Below are positions 17,645 through 26,776 of a stretch of DNA of 64,000 nt, in pieces. A program made the position numbers and the translations under genes. The notes under the pieces are model-generated. The model made no database searches. It was not told the DNA's origin and saw only the letters and a list, made by a program, of their open reading frames with translations. Within the stretch, counting starts at the first letter, position 1. Every line of letters begins with the position of its first letter. This stretch comes from Lacrimispora saccharolytica (lineage in GTDB: Bacteria; Bacillota; Clostridia; Lachnospirales; Lachnospiraceae). The stretch is from assembly GCA_021531795.1 (NCBI GenBank), contig JADYUL010000008.1:28974-92973 (forward strand), written 5' to 3'.

Positions 17645-19081
17645 ATGGCAGAGAAGAAACTTGTAGAAGCGATTACATCCATGGAGGTGGATTTTGCACA
17701 GTGGTACACGGATGTAGTTAAGAAGGCTGAGCTTATGGACTACACCAGCGTAAAGGGATGCATGGTGTTCAAGCCCGCAGGCTACGCAATCTGGGAGTTG
17801 ATCCAGAAGCAGATGGATGAGAGGTTCAAGGCTACGGGAGTGGAGAATGTATATCTTCCCATGTTTATTCCCGAGAGCCTGCTTAATGTGGAGAAGGACC
17901 ACGTTGAGGGCTTTGCGCCCGAGGTTGCGTGGGTGACACACGGCGGACTGAATCCTCTTCCTGAGAGGATGTGTGTGCGTCCGACCTCAGAGACTCTGTT
18001 CTGCGATTTCTACAAGAATGATATACAGTCATACAGGGATCTACCGAAGGTATATAACCAGTGGTGTTCTGTTGTAAGATGGGAGAAGGAGACAAGACCC
18101 TTCCTTAGAAGTCGTGAATTCTTATGGCAGGAGGGACATACGGCACATGCTACCGCTGAGGAAGCCGAGGAGAGGACCATTCAGATGCTTAACCTCTATG
18201 CAGACTTCTGTGAGGAGGTGCTCGCAATCCCGGTAATCAAGGGACGTAAGACTGATAAGGAGAAGTTCGCAGGTGCAGAGGCAACCTATACCATAGAGGC
18301 ACTGATGCATGACGGTAAGGCTCTTCAGTCAGGTACCAGCCATAACTTCGGCGACGGCTTTGCTAAGGCTTTCGGTATTCAATATACAGATAAGGACAAT
18401 ACTCTGAAATATGTTCACCAGACCTCATGGGGTACAACAACCCGTCTTATCGGTGCCATGATCATGGTTCACGGTGACAATTCCGGTCTTGTGCTGCCTC
18501 CTAAGGTTGCACCTACTCAGGTTATGATTATTCCCATCCAGCAGAAGAAGGAGGGAGTCCTTGATAAGGCCTATGAGCTTAAGGACAGATTAAGCAGTGC
18601 GGGAATCAGAGTTAAGGTTGATGATTCCGACAAGACTCCGGGCTGGAAGTTCTCTGAGCAGGAGATGAGAGGAATCCCGGTTCGTGTTGAGATTGGACCC
18701 AGAGATATTGAGAACGGCAAGTGCATCCTCGGCCGTCGTGATAATGGTGAGAAGATAGAGTGTAATCTCGATGAGCTGGAAGCAGTGGTTGCAAACCTTC
18801 TTGATAATATCCAGAAGGATATGCTTGAGAAGGCAAGGGCTCACAGAGATGCACATACCTATGTGGCTAAGTCTATGGATGAAATGAAGCAGATTCTTGA
18901 TACAACTCCCGGCTTTGTTAAGGCTATGTGGTGTGGCGACAGAGCCTGCGAGGACAAGATTAAGGAAGAGATGTCTGCAACCAGCCGTTGTATGCCGTTT
19001 GAGCAGGAGCAGGTAGCTGACACCTGTGTATGCTGCGGTAAGAAGGCTACGAAGATGGTATACTGGGGCAGAGCATACTAA
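17645..19081 (+). CDS. proS: Prolyl-tRNA synthetase, short (archaeal/eukaryal-like) type
   Basis: Charges tRNA-Pro. Class II motifs: motif 2 '[19 protein letters not shown]' and motif 3 '[16 protein letters not shown]'. It lacks the INS editing domain of bacterial-type ProRS and ends in the zinc-binding region ('CGDRACEDK...TCVCCGKK') with the terminal Tyr ('YWGRAY') of the archaeal/eukaryal class, 478 residues. ATG 17645 is chosen over ATG 17624 because AAGGAGAG lies 6 nt upstream of it. The 60-nt gap to pepD is too short for a T-box; readthrough from pepD is likely. Confidence 0.96.
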   Translation: MAEKKLVEAITSMEVDFAQWYTDVVKKAELMDYTSVKGCMVFKPAGYAIWELIQKQMDERFKATGVENVYLPMFIPESLLNVEKDHVEGFAPEVAWVTHGGLNPLPERMCVRPTSETLFCDFYKNDIQSYRDLPKVYNQWCSVVRWEKETRPFLRSREFLWQEGHTAHATAEEAEERTIQMLNLYADFCEEVLAIPVIKGRKTDKEKFAGAEATYTIEALMHDGKALQSGTSHNFGDGFAKAFGIQYTDKDNTLKYVHQTSWGTTTRLIGAMIMVHGDNSGLVLPPKVAPTQVMIIPIQQKKEGVLDKAYELKDRLSSAGIRVKVDDSDKTPGWKFSEQEMRGIPVRVEIGPRDIENGKCILGRRDNGEKIECNLDELEAVVANLLDNIQKDMLEKARAHRDAHTYVAKSMDEMKQILDTTPGFVKAMWCGDRACEDKIKEEMSATSRCMPFEQEQVADTCVCCGKKATKMVYWGRAY

Positions 19082-19161
19082 TAACGGCGTAACATTGCCG
19101 GGGGTATGAATGTCCCTCTGTGAATTGAATTATTGATTTATATTATAGAAGGTGTGAAGAA

Positions 19162-20358
19162 ATGAATGTATTGGTAATTAATTGTGGAAGTTCATCACTT
19201 AAATATCAGTTGATCGAGACAGACAGCGAGACGGTACTTGCCAAGGGTCTCTGTGAAAGAATAGGAATTGACGGCAGTGCCATAACACATACCCCCAAGG
19301 GTGGTGACAAGGTGACAACAACCGTTCCCATGAAGGACCACACCGATGCGGTTAAGCTCGTAATTGAGAAGTTAACAGATACAAATGTCGGCGTAATCAA
19401 GTCCCTTGACGAGATTGATGCCGTAGGTCACAGAGTAGTTCACGGCGGTGAGAAGTTCGCATCCTCTGTTGTAATCAACGACGAGGTTATGGCAGCAATT
19501 GCAGAGTGTAACGACCTTGCGCCTCTTCACAATCCTGCCAACATCATCGGAATCAATGCCTGCAAGGAGGTTATGCCGGGCGTTCCCATGGTAGCCGTAT
19601 TCGATACAGCCTTCCATCAGACCATGCCCGACAAGGCCTATATGTACGGCATTCCTTATGAGTACTACGAGAAGTACAAGGTTAGAAGATACGGTTTCCA
19701 CGGCACCAGTCATGACTTTGTATCCAAGCGTGCAGCCGAGATTCTTGGGAAAAAGCGCGAGGAACTGAATATAATAGTATGTCATTTAGGTAATGGTGCT
19801 TCGATTTCGGCAGTGAAGAAGGGGCAGTCGGTTGATACCTCGATGGGTCTTACCCCGCTTGAGGGTCTCATTATGGGTACCCGTTCGGGAGATATAGACC
19901 CTGCAATTGTAAGCTTCATTGCGGATAAGGAAGGAATTACTGCTGATGAGGTTGTTAATATCCTTAATAAGAAGTCCGGAGTTCTCGGTCTGTCAGGCGG
20001 AATCTCAAGTGACTTCAGAGACTTAGGCGATGCCGCTGAGTCAGGCAATGAGATGGCGAAGAATACACTGGAAGCTTATGCCTACAGAGTAGCTAAATAT
20101 ATCGGAGCCTATATGATTGCCATGGGTGGTGTTGACGTAATCGTCTTCACAGCGGGAATCGGTGAGAATAATGCAATCGTCAGAGCTCTTGTAGGTAAAT
20201 ACTTAACCTGTCTTGGTACAAGTATAGATCCTGAGAAGAATAAGCTTCGTGGTGAAGAGGTTATTCTGTCAGCTGAGAACGATAAGGTGGTGACAATGGT
20301 AGTTCCCACGGATGAGGAGCTGGCAATAGCAAGGGAGACGGTAAGACTTACTAAATAG
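19162..20358 (+). CDS. ackA: Acetate kinase
   Basis: Interconverts acetyl-phosphate plus ADP and acetate plus ATP, the energy-yielding last step of acetate fermentation. ASKHA-fold motifs: '[11 protein letters not shown]' (phosphate 1), '[11 protein letters not shown]', '[10 protein letters not shown]', '[12 protein letters not shown]' and 'FTAGIGENN'. 398 residues, full length. AGGTGTGAAGAA precedes the ATG. Phosphotransacetylase, its usual partner, is not adjacent; instead xpt follows after 12 nt, an unusual pairing. Confidence 0.97.
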   Translation: MNVLVINCGSSSLKYQLIETDSETVLAKGLCERIGIDGSAITHTPKGGDKVTTTVPMKDHTDAVKLVIEKLTDTNVGVIKSLDEIDAVGHRVVHGGEKFASSVVINDEVMAAIAECNDLAPLHNPANIIGINACKEVMPGVPMVAVFDTAFHQTMPDKAYMYGIPYEYYEKYKVRRYGFHGTSHDFVSKRAAEILGKKREELNIIVCHLGNGASISAVKKGQSVDTSMGLTPLEGLIMGTRSGDIDPAIVSFIADKEGITADEVVNILNKKSGVLGLSGGISSDFRDLGDAAESGNEMAKNTLEAYAYRVAKYIGAYMIAMGGVDVIVFTAGIGENNAIVRALVGKYLTCLGTSIDPEKNKLRGEEVILSAENDKVVTMVVPTDEELAIARETVRLTK

Positions 20359-20370
20359 TGAGGTATCAGA

Positions 20371-20949
20371 ATGAATTGTCTGGAAGAAAGAATACTTAAG
20401 GACGGCGTAGTTAAGGAAGGCAATATCTTAAAGGTGGACAGCTTCTTAAACCACCAGATGGATGTCAAGCTTTTTGACGAGATGGCTAAGGAATATCTAA
20501 AGAGGTTTGAGGGTAAGGAGATTAATAAGATCCTTACCATCGAAGCTTCCGGTATCGGTATCGCCAGTGTGGTTGCATTAAGATTCGGTGTACCGGTGGT
20601 ATTTGCCAAGAAAACACAGAGTGTGAATCTTGACGGTGAGATGTATACTGCAGAGGTTGAGAGCTTCACACATAAGAATATCAACAATGTAATAGTATCA
20701 AAGAAGTTCATCGGACCCGAGGACAAGGTATTAATCATTGATGATTTCCTGGCTAACGGCTGTGCACTCATGGGACTTATTCAGATAGTATCCCAGGCAG
20801 GCGCTACTGTTGCGGGAATCGGAATTGCCATTGAGAAGGGCTTCCAGCCCGGCGGACAGATAATCAGGAACCTCGGTTATCAGCTTGAATCCTTGGCAAT
20901 TGTAGAGAGCATGGATGCGAAAACCGGCACTGTTGTATTCAGACAGTAA
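20371..20949 (+). CDS. xpt: Xanthine phosphoribosyltransferase
   Basis: Converts xanthine plus PRPP to XMP for purine salvage. 192 residues with PRPP-binding '[14 protein letters not shown]' and family phrases 'FLNHQMDV', '[10 protein letters not shown]' and 'PVVFAKK'. It follows ackA by 12 nt, so it has no own leader and no room for a purine riboswitch. A terminator follows; the next operon is a BMP-type nucleoside importer, functionally related. Start ATG has GAGG upstream (GTGAGGTATCAGA). Confidence 0.95.
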   Translation: MNCLEERILKDGVVKEGNILKVDSFLNHQMDVKLFDEMAKEYLKRFEGKEINKILTIEASGIGIASVVALRFGVPVVFAKKTQSVNLDGEMYTAEVESFTHKNINNVIVSKKFIGPEDKVLIIDDFLANGCALMGLIQIVSQAGATVAGIGIAIEKGFQPGGQIIRNLGYQLESLAIVESMDAKTGTVVFRQ

Positions 20950-20995
20950 GGGGCACTTTTCCCATAACTTTATCAAAATGCACATAAACTTTACG

Positions 20996-21047
20996 AAAAA
21001 AGCACGCAAATATCAACATTTTTACATTGATTTATGCGTGCTTTTTA
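20996..21047 (+). terminator. Terminator after xpt
   Basis: AGCACGCA-AATATCAA (21001-21016) pairs with TTGATTTA-TGCGTGCT (21027-21042) with two mismatches, flanked by A-run and TTTTT. Confidence 0.85.
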
Positions 21048-21099
21048 TATATCATCTTCTTTGTAATCATAAATATTTCATTAAAAAGAGGAGAGGAAA

Positions 21100-22368
21100 A
21101 TGAAAAAGTTTACAGCTTTACTTCTCTCTATTGCCATGGTTGCAACACTTTGCGCTTGTGGAAGCACTGCAGACACAGCAGCAACAGATGCAACAGCTGA
21201 GACAGCTGAGACAACAGAGGCAACAGAGACAACAGATGCAGCTGCTACAGAGGCAGCAGTAACAGTTAAGGCAGGTTTTATCTGCTTACATGATGAGAAT
21301 TCTACATACGACCTTAACTTCATCAACGCAGCTAAGGAAGCATGCGAGAAGATGGGAATTGAGTATGTAATTAAGACTAACATTCCTGAGGGTCAGGAGT
21401 GCTACGAGGCAGCTTGTGAGCTTGCTGATGCAGGCTGCAACTTCATCTTCGCTGATTCCTTCGGGCATGAGGATTACATGATTGAGGCAGCTAAGGAATA
21501 TCCTGATGTTCAGTTCTGCCACGCTACAGGAACTAAGGCTCATACAGAGAATGTAGCTAACTTCCACAATGCATTCGCTTCTATCTACGAAGGAAGATAT
21601 CTTGCAGGTATCGTTGCAGGTATGAAGTTAAATGAGATGATTGATGCAGGTGAGATTACAGCAGAGGAAGCTAAGATGGGTTACATCGGTGCTTATACAT
21701 ATGCTGAGGTTATCTCAGGTTATACATCATTCTACCTTGGCGCTAAGTCAGTATGTCCTTCAGTTACAATGGAAGTAACCTTCACAGGTTCTTGGTATGA
21801 TGAGACAGCTGAGAAGGAGGGCGCTAATACTCTTATCAACGATGGTTGTGTACTTATTTCACAGCATGCTGATTCAATGGGTGCTCCTACAGCTTGTGAG
21901 ACAGCAGGCGTTCCTAACGTATCATACAACGGAAGTACAGCAAGTGCTTGTCCTAATACCTTCCTTGTATCATCAAGAATCGACTGGGCGCCTTACTTCG
22001 AGTATGCTATGGGTTGCGTAGCTAACGGTACAGCAATTGATACTGACTGGGTTGGTACACTTGCAACAGGTTCAGTTAAGCTTACAGACCTTGGTGAGAA
22101 CGTAGCAGAGGGAACAGCTGATGCAATCGCTGCAGCTCAGGCTGACATCGAGTCAGGCAAGACACACGTATTCGACATCACAACCTTCACAGTTGAGGGC
22201 GCAGAGCTTTCAAGCTACCAGGCTGATGTAGATACAGATCCTGATTACGCTCCTGATCATGAAGTTATCACAGACGGTTACTTCAACGAGTCAGGTGAGG
22301 GCTTCAGATCAGCTCCTTACTTCGATGTTAAGATCGACGGTATCACACTTCTTGATACAGCATTCTAA
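21100..22368 (+). CDS. BMP-family nucleoside-binding lipoprotein (ABC importer)
   Basis: Extracellular substrate-binding protein of a basic-membrane-protein (PnrA/BmpA) importer, expected to bind purine nucleosides. Signal peptide with lipobox 'MVATLCACGS' (Cys about residue 20), then a ~35-residue Ala/Thr/Glu low-complexity spacer, then the periplasmic-binding type I fold: 'VKAGFICLHDENSTYDLNF', 'GCNFIFADSFGHED' and 'GRYLAGIVAGMK'. 422 residues. Codon use is strongly biased toward a few codons, suggesting high expression. SD GAGGAGAGG 4 nt upstream. A hairpin separates it from the ATPase gene. Confidence 0.93.
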   Translation: MKKFTALLLSIAMVATLCACGSTADTAATDATAETAETTEATETTDAAATEAAVTVKAGFICLHDENSTYDLNFINAAKEACEKMGIEYVIKTNIPEGQECYEAACELADAGCNFIFADSFGHEDYMIEAAKEYPDVQFCHATGTKAHTENVANFHNAFASIYEGRYLAGIVAGMKLNEMIDAGEITAEEAKMGYIGAYTYAEVISGYTSFYLGAKSVCPSVTMEVTFTGSWYDETAEKEGANTLINDGCVLISQHADSMGAPTACETAGVPNVSYNGSTASACPNTFLVSSRIDWAPYFEYAMGCVANGTAIDTDWVGTLATGSVKLTDLGENVAEGTADAIAAAQADIESGKTHVFDITTFTVEGAELSSYQADVDTDPDYAPDHEVITDGYFNESGEGFRSAPYFDVKIDGITLLDTAF

Positions 22369-22402
22369 TCTAGACTGTACCTGAAAATAATGATAATATT
22401 TT

Positions 22403-22440
22403 ATCCAGAGGCGCAAGAGTGCGTCTCTGGATTTTGATTT
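22403..22440 (+). terminator. Hairpin between binding-protein and ATPase genes
   Basis: ATCCAGAGGCGC (22403-22414) pairs with GCGTCTCTGGAT (22421-22432), followed by TTTTGATTTT. Located inside the operon, it likely acts as a partial terminator or 3' stabiliser so the binding protein is made in excess. Confidence 0.75.
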
Positions 22441-22454
22441 TAATGAGGACGAAC

Positions 22455-24002
22455 ATGAGCGAGAATACCAGCACAACTGCTATTAAACTCTGTGGCTTAA
22501 CCAAGACCTTCGGACATGTAATTGCCAACAGCGATGTCAGCATGGAGATTAAGAAGGGTGAGATACTTGCACTTCTTGGCGAGAACGGTAGTGGTAAGAC
22601 TACATTGATGAACATGATAGCCGGAATCTATTATCCTGACGAAGGTAAGATTCTTATTGATGACAAGGAAGTGAGCATCGGCTCTCCAAGAGATGCCTTC
22701 AGGTACGGCATTGGTATGGTGCATCAGCACTTCAAACTGATTGACGTACTGACCGCGGCAGAGAACATTACCCTTGGCGAAAACGGACGCCTGGATATGA
22801 AGAAGACCGTGGCACGAATTAAGGATATCTGCGACAAATATGGCTTTGACATAGACCCCAACCAGAAGGTCTACAATATGAGTGTGTCACAGAAGCAGAC
22901 TGTAGAGATTGTTAAGGTCTTATACAGAGGTGCCGACATTCTTATTCTTGACGAGCCCACAGCGGTTCTGACTCCCCAGGAGACAGAGAAGCTCTTCAAG
23001 GTTCTGTCCAATATGAAGAAGGACGGTAAGGCCATCATCATCATTACCCATAAGCTCAATGAGGTTCAGGAGATTTCCGACAGGGTGGCTGTCCTTAGAC
23101 AGGGCCACTATATCGGAGACTTGATTACTGCTGAAACCAATGCTCAGGAGATGACCGACATGATGGTAGGCCACAAGGTTGAACTCAACATCGACAGACC
23201 TGAGTATAAAGGGGAAAAAGTGCCCCGTATTGTGGTTAACGGCTTAAATATACGTAATGAAGAGGGAATCGAGAAGCTAAAGGATGTAAGTTTCAGTGTC
23301 AACAGCGGAGAGATTCTGGGTATTGCCGGAATATCAGGCTGCGGACAGAAGGAGTTGCTTGAGGCAATTGCAGGTCTTCAGGTAGTTGAGAGCGGTTCGA
23401 TTAAGTACATTGATGAGAACGGCAAGGAATCAGAGCTTGTAGGAATGGAGCCTCTGGATATTACCGAGCTTGGTGTAACCTTAAGCTTCGTTCCCGAGGA
23501 CAGACTCGGAATGGGTCTTGTCGGCAACATGGACCTTGCTGACAACATGATGCTTCGTTCCTTCAGAAATAATTCAACACCGTTTACAGACAGGAAGAAT
23601 CCCCACGAACTTGCTGACAGAATAGTAAGTGAGCTGGATGTTAAGACTCCCAGCATTGAGACGGAGGTAAGAAAGCTTTCGGGCGGAAATGTACAGAAGG
23701 TACTGGTTGGTCGTGAGATATCCAATACCCCAAGCGTACTGATGACAGCCTATGCGGTAAGAGGACTGGATATCAATTCTTCCTATGCAATATATGACCT
23801 TATCAATCAGCAGAAGATGAAGGGCGTTGCAGTAATCTTCGTTGGTGAAGACCTGGATGTACTTCTTCAGTTATCAGACAGAATACTGGTGCTGTGCGAC
23901 GGACAGGTAAGCGGTATTGTAGATGGTAAAAGTGCCGACAAGAATCAGGTCGGTATGATGATGACTAAGCTTGGAGGGGAGGATAAGAATAATGAAGAAT
24001 AA
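22455..24002 (+). CDS. ABC transporter ATPase (two NBDs), nucleoside importer
   Basis: Cytosolic energy subunit of the BMP importer, 515 residues, with two fused nucleotide-binding domains. NBD1: Walker A 'LLGENGSGKTTLM', Q-loop region 'VHQHFKLI', degenerate signature 'MSVSQKQTVEI', Walker B '[12 protein letters not shown]', H-loop 'IITHK'. NBD2: Walker A replaced by 'GISGCGQKELLE' (family norm), intact signature 'LSGGNVQK', but Walker B reads 'VLMTAYAVRGLDINS' instead of the usual AAQPTRG and no H-loop His. So only one composite site should hydrolyse ATP. Start ATG 22455 has GAGGA 5 nt upstream; a longer frame from 22419 overlaps the hairpin. Overlaps the permease gene by 11 nt. Confidence 0.94.
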   Translation: MSENTSTTAIKLCGLTKTFGHVIANSDVSMEIKKGEILALLGENGSGKTTLMNMIAGIYYPDEGKILIDDKEVSIGSPRDAFRYGIGMVHQHFKLIDVLTAAENITLGENGRLDMKKTVARIKDICDKYGFDIDPNQKVYNMSVSQKQTVEIVKVLYRGADILILDEPTAVLTPQETEKLFKVLSNMKKDGKAIIIITHKLNEVQEISDRVAVLRQGHYIGDLITAETNAQEMTDMMVGHKVELNIDRPEYKGEKVPRIVVNGLNIRNEEGIEKLKDVSFSVNSGEILGIAGISGCGQKELLEAIAGLQVVESGSIKYIDENGKESELVGMEPLDITELGVTLSFVPEDRLGMGLVGNMDLADNMMLRSFRNNSTPFTDRKNPHELADRIVSELDVKTPSIETEVRKLSGGNVQKVLVGREISNTPSVLMTAYAVRGLDINSSYAIYDLINQQKMKGVAVIFVGEDLDVLLQLSDRILVLCDGQVSGIVDGKSADKNQVGMMMTKLGGEDKNNEE

Positions 24003-25089
24003 TCATGAGCCCCTGTTCCATGTGGTCAAGAGGGATGAATTATCCAGAGGTAAGGGAATATTGATAAGGGTAGTTGCCATTATCGTAGCTCTTATTTTTT
24101 GTGGAATTATTACCGTAGCACTTACGGGTGTCAATCCCATAAGTGTATACGGAACTATGGTAACCGGAGCCTTCGGTTCAGTACGTAAGACCTGGGTAAC
24201 ACTTCAGAACACCGCAATTTTGCTGCTAATAGCTCTTGCACTTACTCCTGCATTCAGGATGAAGTTCTGGAACTGCGGCGGTGAGGGACAGATTCTGATG
24301 GGTGGTCTTGCTTCCGCTGCCTGCATGATTACTCTTGCAGACAAGCTTCCGAATGCAGTAATCATAATCTTAATGATTATTTCAAGTATTGTTGCCGGTG
24401 CTGTCTGGGCAGGACTTCCGGCGCTGTTCAAGGCTCTCTGGAATACTAACGAGACCTTGAGCACACTTATGATGAACTATATTGCCATTCAGCTGGTGGC
24501 TTACTTTACCGTTGTATGGGAGAATCCTAAGGGTTCGGGTAAGATTGGTATCATCAATCAGAATTCCAATATCGGATGGCTGCCTGAGATAGCTAACAAG
24601 TATCTGCTTGCTATTGTTGTAGGTCTTATTATTACTTTCTTCGTATACATCTATATCTACTATACAAAGCACGGATATGAGGTATGTGTAGTCGGAGAGA
24701 GCTACAGAACCGCAAGATATGTTGGAATCAAGGTTGGCAAGGTAATTGTAAGGACACTTCTGCTTTCGGGTGCACTCTGCGGACTTGTGGGCTTACTTCT
24801 GGTTGGTGGAATCAATCATACAATTACTACAACAATTGCCGGTGGACAGGGCTTCACAGCGATTATGGTATCGTGGCTTGCGAAGTTCAATCCCTTCGTG
24901 ATGATTCTTACCAGTGGACTTATCGTCTTCCTTGGAAGGGGAGCAGGAGAGATTGCAACCGTGTTTGGCTTTAATCAGTCTTTCTCGGATATTCTGACAG
25001 GAATTATTCTGTTCTGCATTATCGGTTGCGAATTCTTCGTGACCTATAAGATAAAGATTAATAAGAAGGAGGGAGAAGGCAATGTTTGA
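23992..25089 (+). CDS. ABC transporter permease 1, nucleoside importer
   Basis: 365-residue membrane subunit of the BMP importer (BPD_transp_2 family, as RbsC/YufP). N-terminal cytosolic segment of ~30 residues, then about 9-10 membrane helices; conserved cytosolic coupling region 'HGYEVCVVGESYRTARYVGIKV' and 'GGQGFTAIMVSWLAKFNP'. Start ATG 23992 is preferred over the frame start at 23971 because GGAGGGGAGGA lies 9 nt upstream. Overlaps the ATPase gene by 11 nt and the second permease by 8 nt. Pairs with the next protein to form a heterodimeric pore. Confidence 0.93.
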   Translation: MKNNHEPLFHVVKRDELSRGKGILIRVVAIIVALIFCGIITVALTGVNPISVYGTMVTGAFGSVRKTWVTLQNTAILLLIALALTPAFRMKFWNCGGEGQILMGGLASAACMITLADKLPNAVIIILMIISSIVAGAVWAGLPALFKALWNTNETLSTLMMNYIAIQLVAYFTVVWENPKGSGKIGIINQNSNIGWLPEIANKYLLAIVVGLIITFFVYIYIYYTKHGYEVCVVGESYRTARYVGIKVGKVIVRTLLLSGALCGLVGLLLVGGINHTITTTIAGGQGFTAIMVSWLAKFNPFVMILTSGLIVFLGRGAGEIATVFGFNQSFSDILTGIILFCIIGCEFFVTYKIKINKKEGEGNV

Positions 25090-26071
25090 TTTTCTTATCT
25101 CATTCATACCTCGTGCGGTAGGTCAGGGAATCCCTCTGTTATACGGAAGTACAGGCGAAATAATGACGGAGAAGTCGGGTAATCTGAACCTTGGAATTCC
25201 CGGTGTCATGTATGTGGGAGGAATAGCCGGAGTCATTGGCGCTTTTCTCTATGAGCAGGGTGGCAATGTTATTGCACCACTGGCTATCTTAATTCCGCTT
25301 CTGTGCTCGCTGTTGGGTTCACTCATAATGGGACTTATCTACTGTTTCTTAACAGTAACACTTCGTGCCAACCAGAATGTAACAGGTCTTGCAATGACCA
25401 CCTTCGGTGTCGGTATCGGTAACTTCTTCGGAGGTTCATTAATTAAGATTTCGGGAGCGGATGTTCCCTCAATTGCACTGTCTGAGACAAGTGCATACTT
25501 CTCGAAGAGCCTGCCGTTTGCTGATAAGTGCGGCTGGTTTGGCAAGGTATTCTTATCCTACGGATTCTTAGCTTATCTTGCGATTATTATTGCTATTGTC
25601 TGCTCAGTAGTTCTTAAGAGAACCAGAATCGGTCTTCACTTAAGAGCAGTGGGAGAGGATCCCGCAACAGCTGATGCTGCAGGAATTAATGTCACCCGAT
25701 ATAAATATGTCTCAACCTGTATAGGTTGCATGATAGCCGGAATCGGCGGTCTCTACTATGTTATGGACTATGCCTGTGGCGTTTGGAGCAATGATGCATT
25801 CGGAGACAGAGGCTGGCTTGCCATTGCCCTTGTTATATTTACTATCTGGAGACCGAATGTCAGCATAGTATCTTCCATCTTCTTCGGCGGACTCTATATC
25901 CTCTATATGTATCTGCCGACAGGAATGGAGCACATGGAAGTTAAGGAATTGTACAAGATGCTTCCATATATCGTTACACTTATTGTTCTTGTAATTACAA
26001 GTATGCGCAATCGTCGCGAGGATCAGCCCCCTGCATCTTTAGGCCTTGCCTACTTCAGGGAGTCGAGATAA
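25082..26071 (+). CDS. ABC transporter permease 2, nucleoside importer
   Basis: 329-residue second membrane subunit (YufQ-like). 'LYGSTGEIMTEKSGNLNLGIPGVMYVGG' pattern near the N-terminus and 'RTRIGLHLRAVGEDPATADAAGINV' as coupling region are typical of this half of the pair. About 8 membrane helices. Strong SD (AAGGAGGGAG) inside the end of the first permease. Last gene of the operon; the palindrome array begins 25 nt downstream. Confidence 0.94.
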   Translation: MFDFLISFIPRAVGQGIPLLYGSTGEIMTEKSGNLNLGIPGVMYVGGIAGVIGAFLYEQGGNVIAPLAILIPLLCSLLGSLIMGLIYCFLTVTLRANQNVTGLAMTTFGVGIGNFFGGSLIKISGADVPSIALSETSAYFSKSLPFADKCGWFGKVFLSYGFLAYLAIIIAIVCSVVLKRTRIGLHLRAVGEDPATADAAGINVTRYKYVSTCIGCMIAGIGGLYYVMDYACGVWSNDAFGDRGWLAIALVIFTIWRPNVSIVSSIFFGGLYILYMYLPTGMEHMEVKELYKMLPYIVTLIVLVITSMRNRREDQPPASLGLAYFRESR

Positions 26072-26095
26072 TTATTTTGATATGTTTTTGAGATG

Positions 26096-26728
26096 ATACA
26101 TCGGAATTGCCTGTTATTGCGGGGTTCCGATGTATTTTCATTATGATTTGCGCGGAGATAAGCTTGGAGCTTGAGTATGTGGCAACGCGGGTTGCTTAAT
26201 TTGATGACCTGGAGGGGGAGATACATCGGGATTGCATGATTTTGTGGAGTTCCGATGTATTCTTTTTTTGGATACATCGGAATCAGATATTTTTGTTGAA
26301 TCCCGATGTATCTGGAATGTGTGGTTTCTGGAACATACATCGGAAATGCTCCCATTTAGGGCCTTTCCGATGTATTGTTACTCTAGTTTCAGTAGGCGAT
26401 ACATCGGGATTGAGATTTCAATGCCCATCCCGATGTACGGAGGTCCAAATCTATCTATAAAATACATCGGGATGGGCTAATATAGACCATTTCCGATGTA
26501 TCGCCAAAAATTGCCAAAACAAAATACATCGGGATTCAACAATTCATAGCAATCCCGATGTATCAAAATCCAGCATACATCGGAAATCCAAGTTTTCTTC
26601 AAATCCCGATGTATTCAAATTAATTTCCCGCGATTATACCCGCTTTCCCCCGAAGTGTATCCCCGCGCAAACAGATTTCAATAAAAAAATACATCGGAAT
26701 TCAACAAATTATAGAAATCCCGATGTAT
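26096..26728. repeat. Array of nine 40-bp palindromic units
   Basis: The 705-base gap between two convergent operons is dominated by nine units, each 40 bp (one 41): 26096-26135, 26221-26260, 26272-26311, 26335-26375, 26399-26438, 26462-26501, 26524-26563, 26575-26614, 26689-26728. Each starts ATACATCGG and ends CCGATGTAT (one ends CCGATGTAC), so 18 inverted half-sites are essentially invariant. Positions 10-12 of the arms are R-A/A-T/A and often but not always pair. The 16-20 bp centres diverge, though units 1-2(-3) and 7/9 are clearly related. Gaps between units are 85, 11, 23, 23, 23, 22, 11 and 74 bp. Unit 2 is followed by TCTTTTTTTG and could terminate the transporter operon. No coding potential; no other copy in the window. 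Confidence 0.95.
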
Positions 26729-26762
26729 TTCAATTAATTTCCCGCGATTATACTCACTTTCC
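26601..26762. repeat. Direct duplication at the right end of the array
   Basis: The right arm of unit 8 plus its flank (26601-26655) recurs after unit 9 (26715-26763): ATCCCGATGTATT, then CAAATTAATTTCCCGCGATT or CAATTAATTTCCCGCGATT, then ATACYCRCTTTCC. Shows the array grew by segmental duplication including non-palindromic flank. Confidence 0.85.
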
Positions 26763-26776
26763 TCTCAGAAGACAAA

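Noticed and set aside
21033..21062. Promoter TTGATT-17-TATCAT upstream of the BMP lipoprotein gene
   Set aside because: Only partly consensus and overlaps the terminator stem; not strong enough to list as a feature.
20950..21099. Purine riboswitch before the nucleoside importer
   Set aside because: The stretch holds the xpt terminator and an SD; no conserved purine-aptamer loops seen.
26232..26480. Small open frames across the palindrome array
   Set aside because: They only translate the repeats, have no SD and no plausible protein character.
26096..26728. CRISPR array
   Set aside because: The repeats are inverted half-sites with 40-bp units; spacers are not of uniform length (11-85 bp), some centres are shared, there is no leader and no cas gene.
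26096..26728. Integron attC sites
   Set aside because: No GTTRRRY core sites, no cassettes between units and no integrase.
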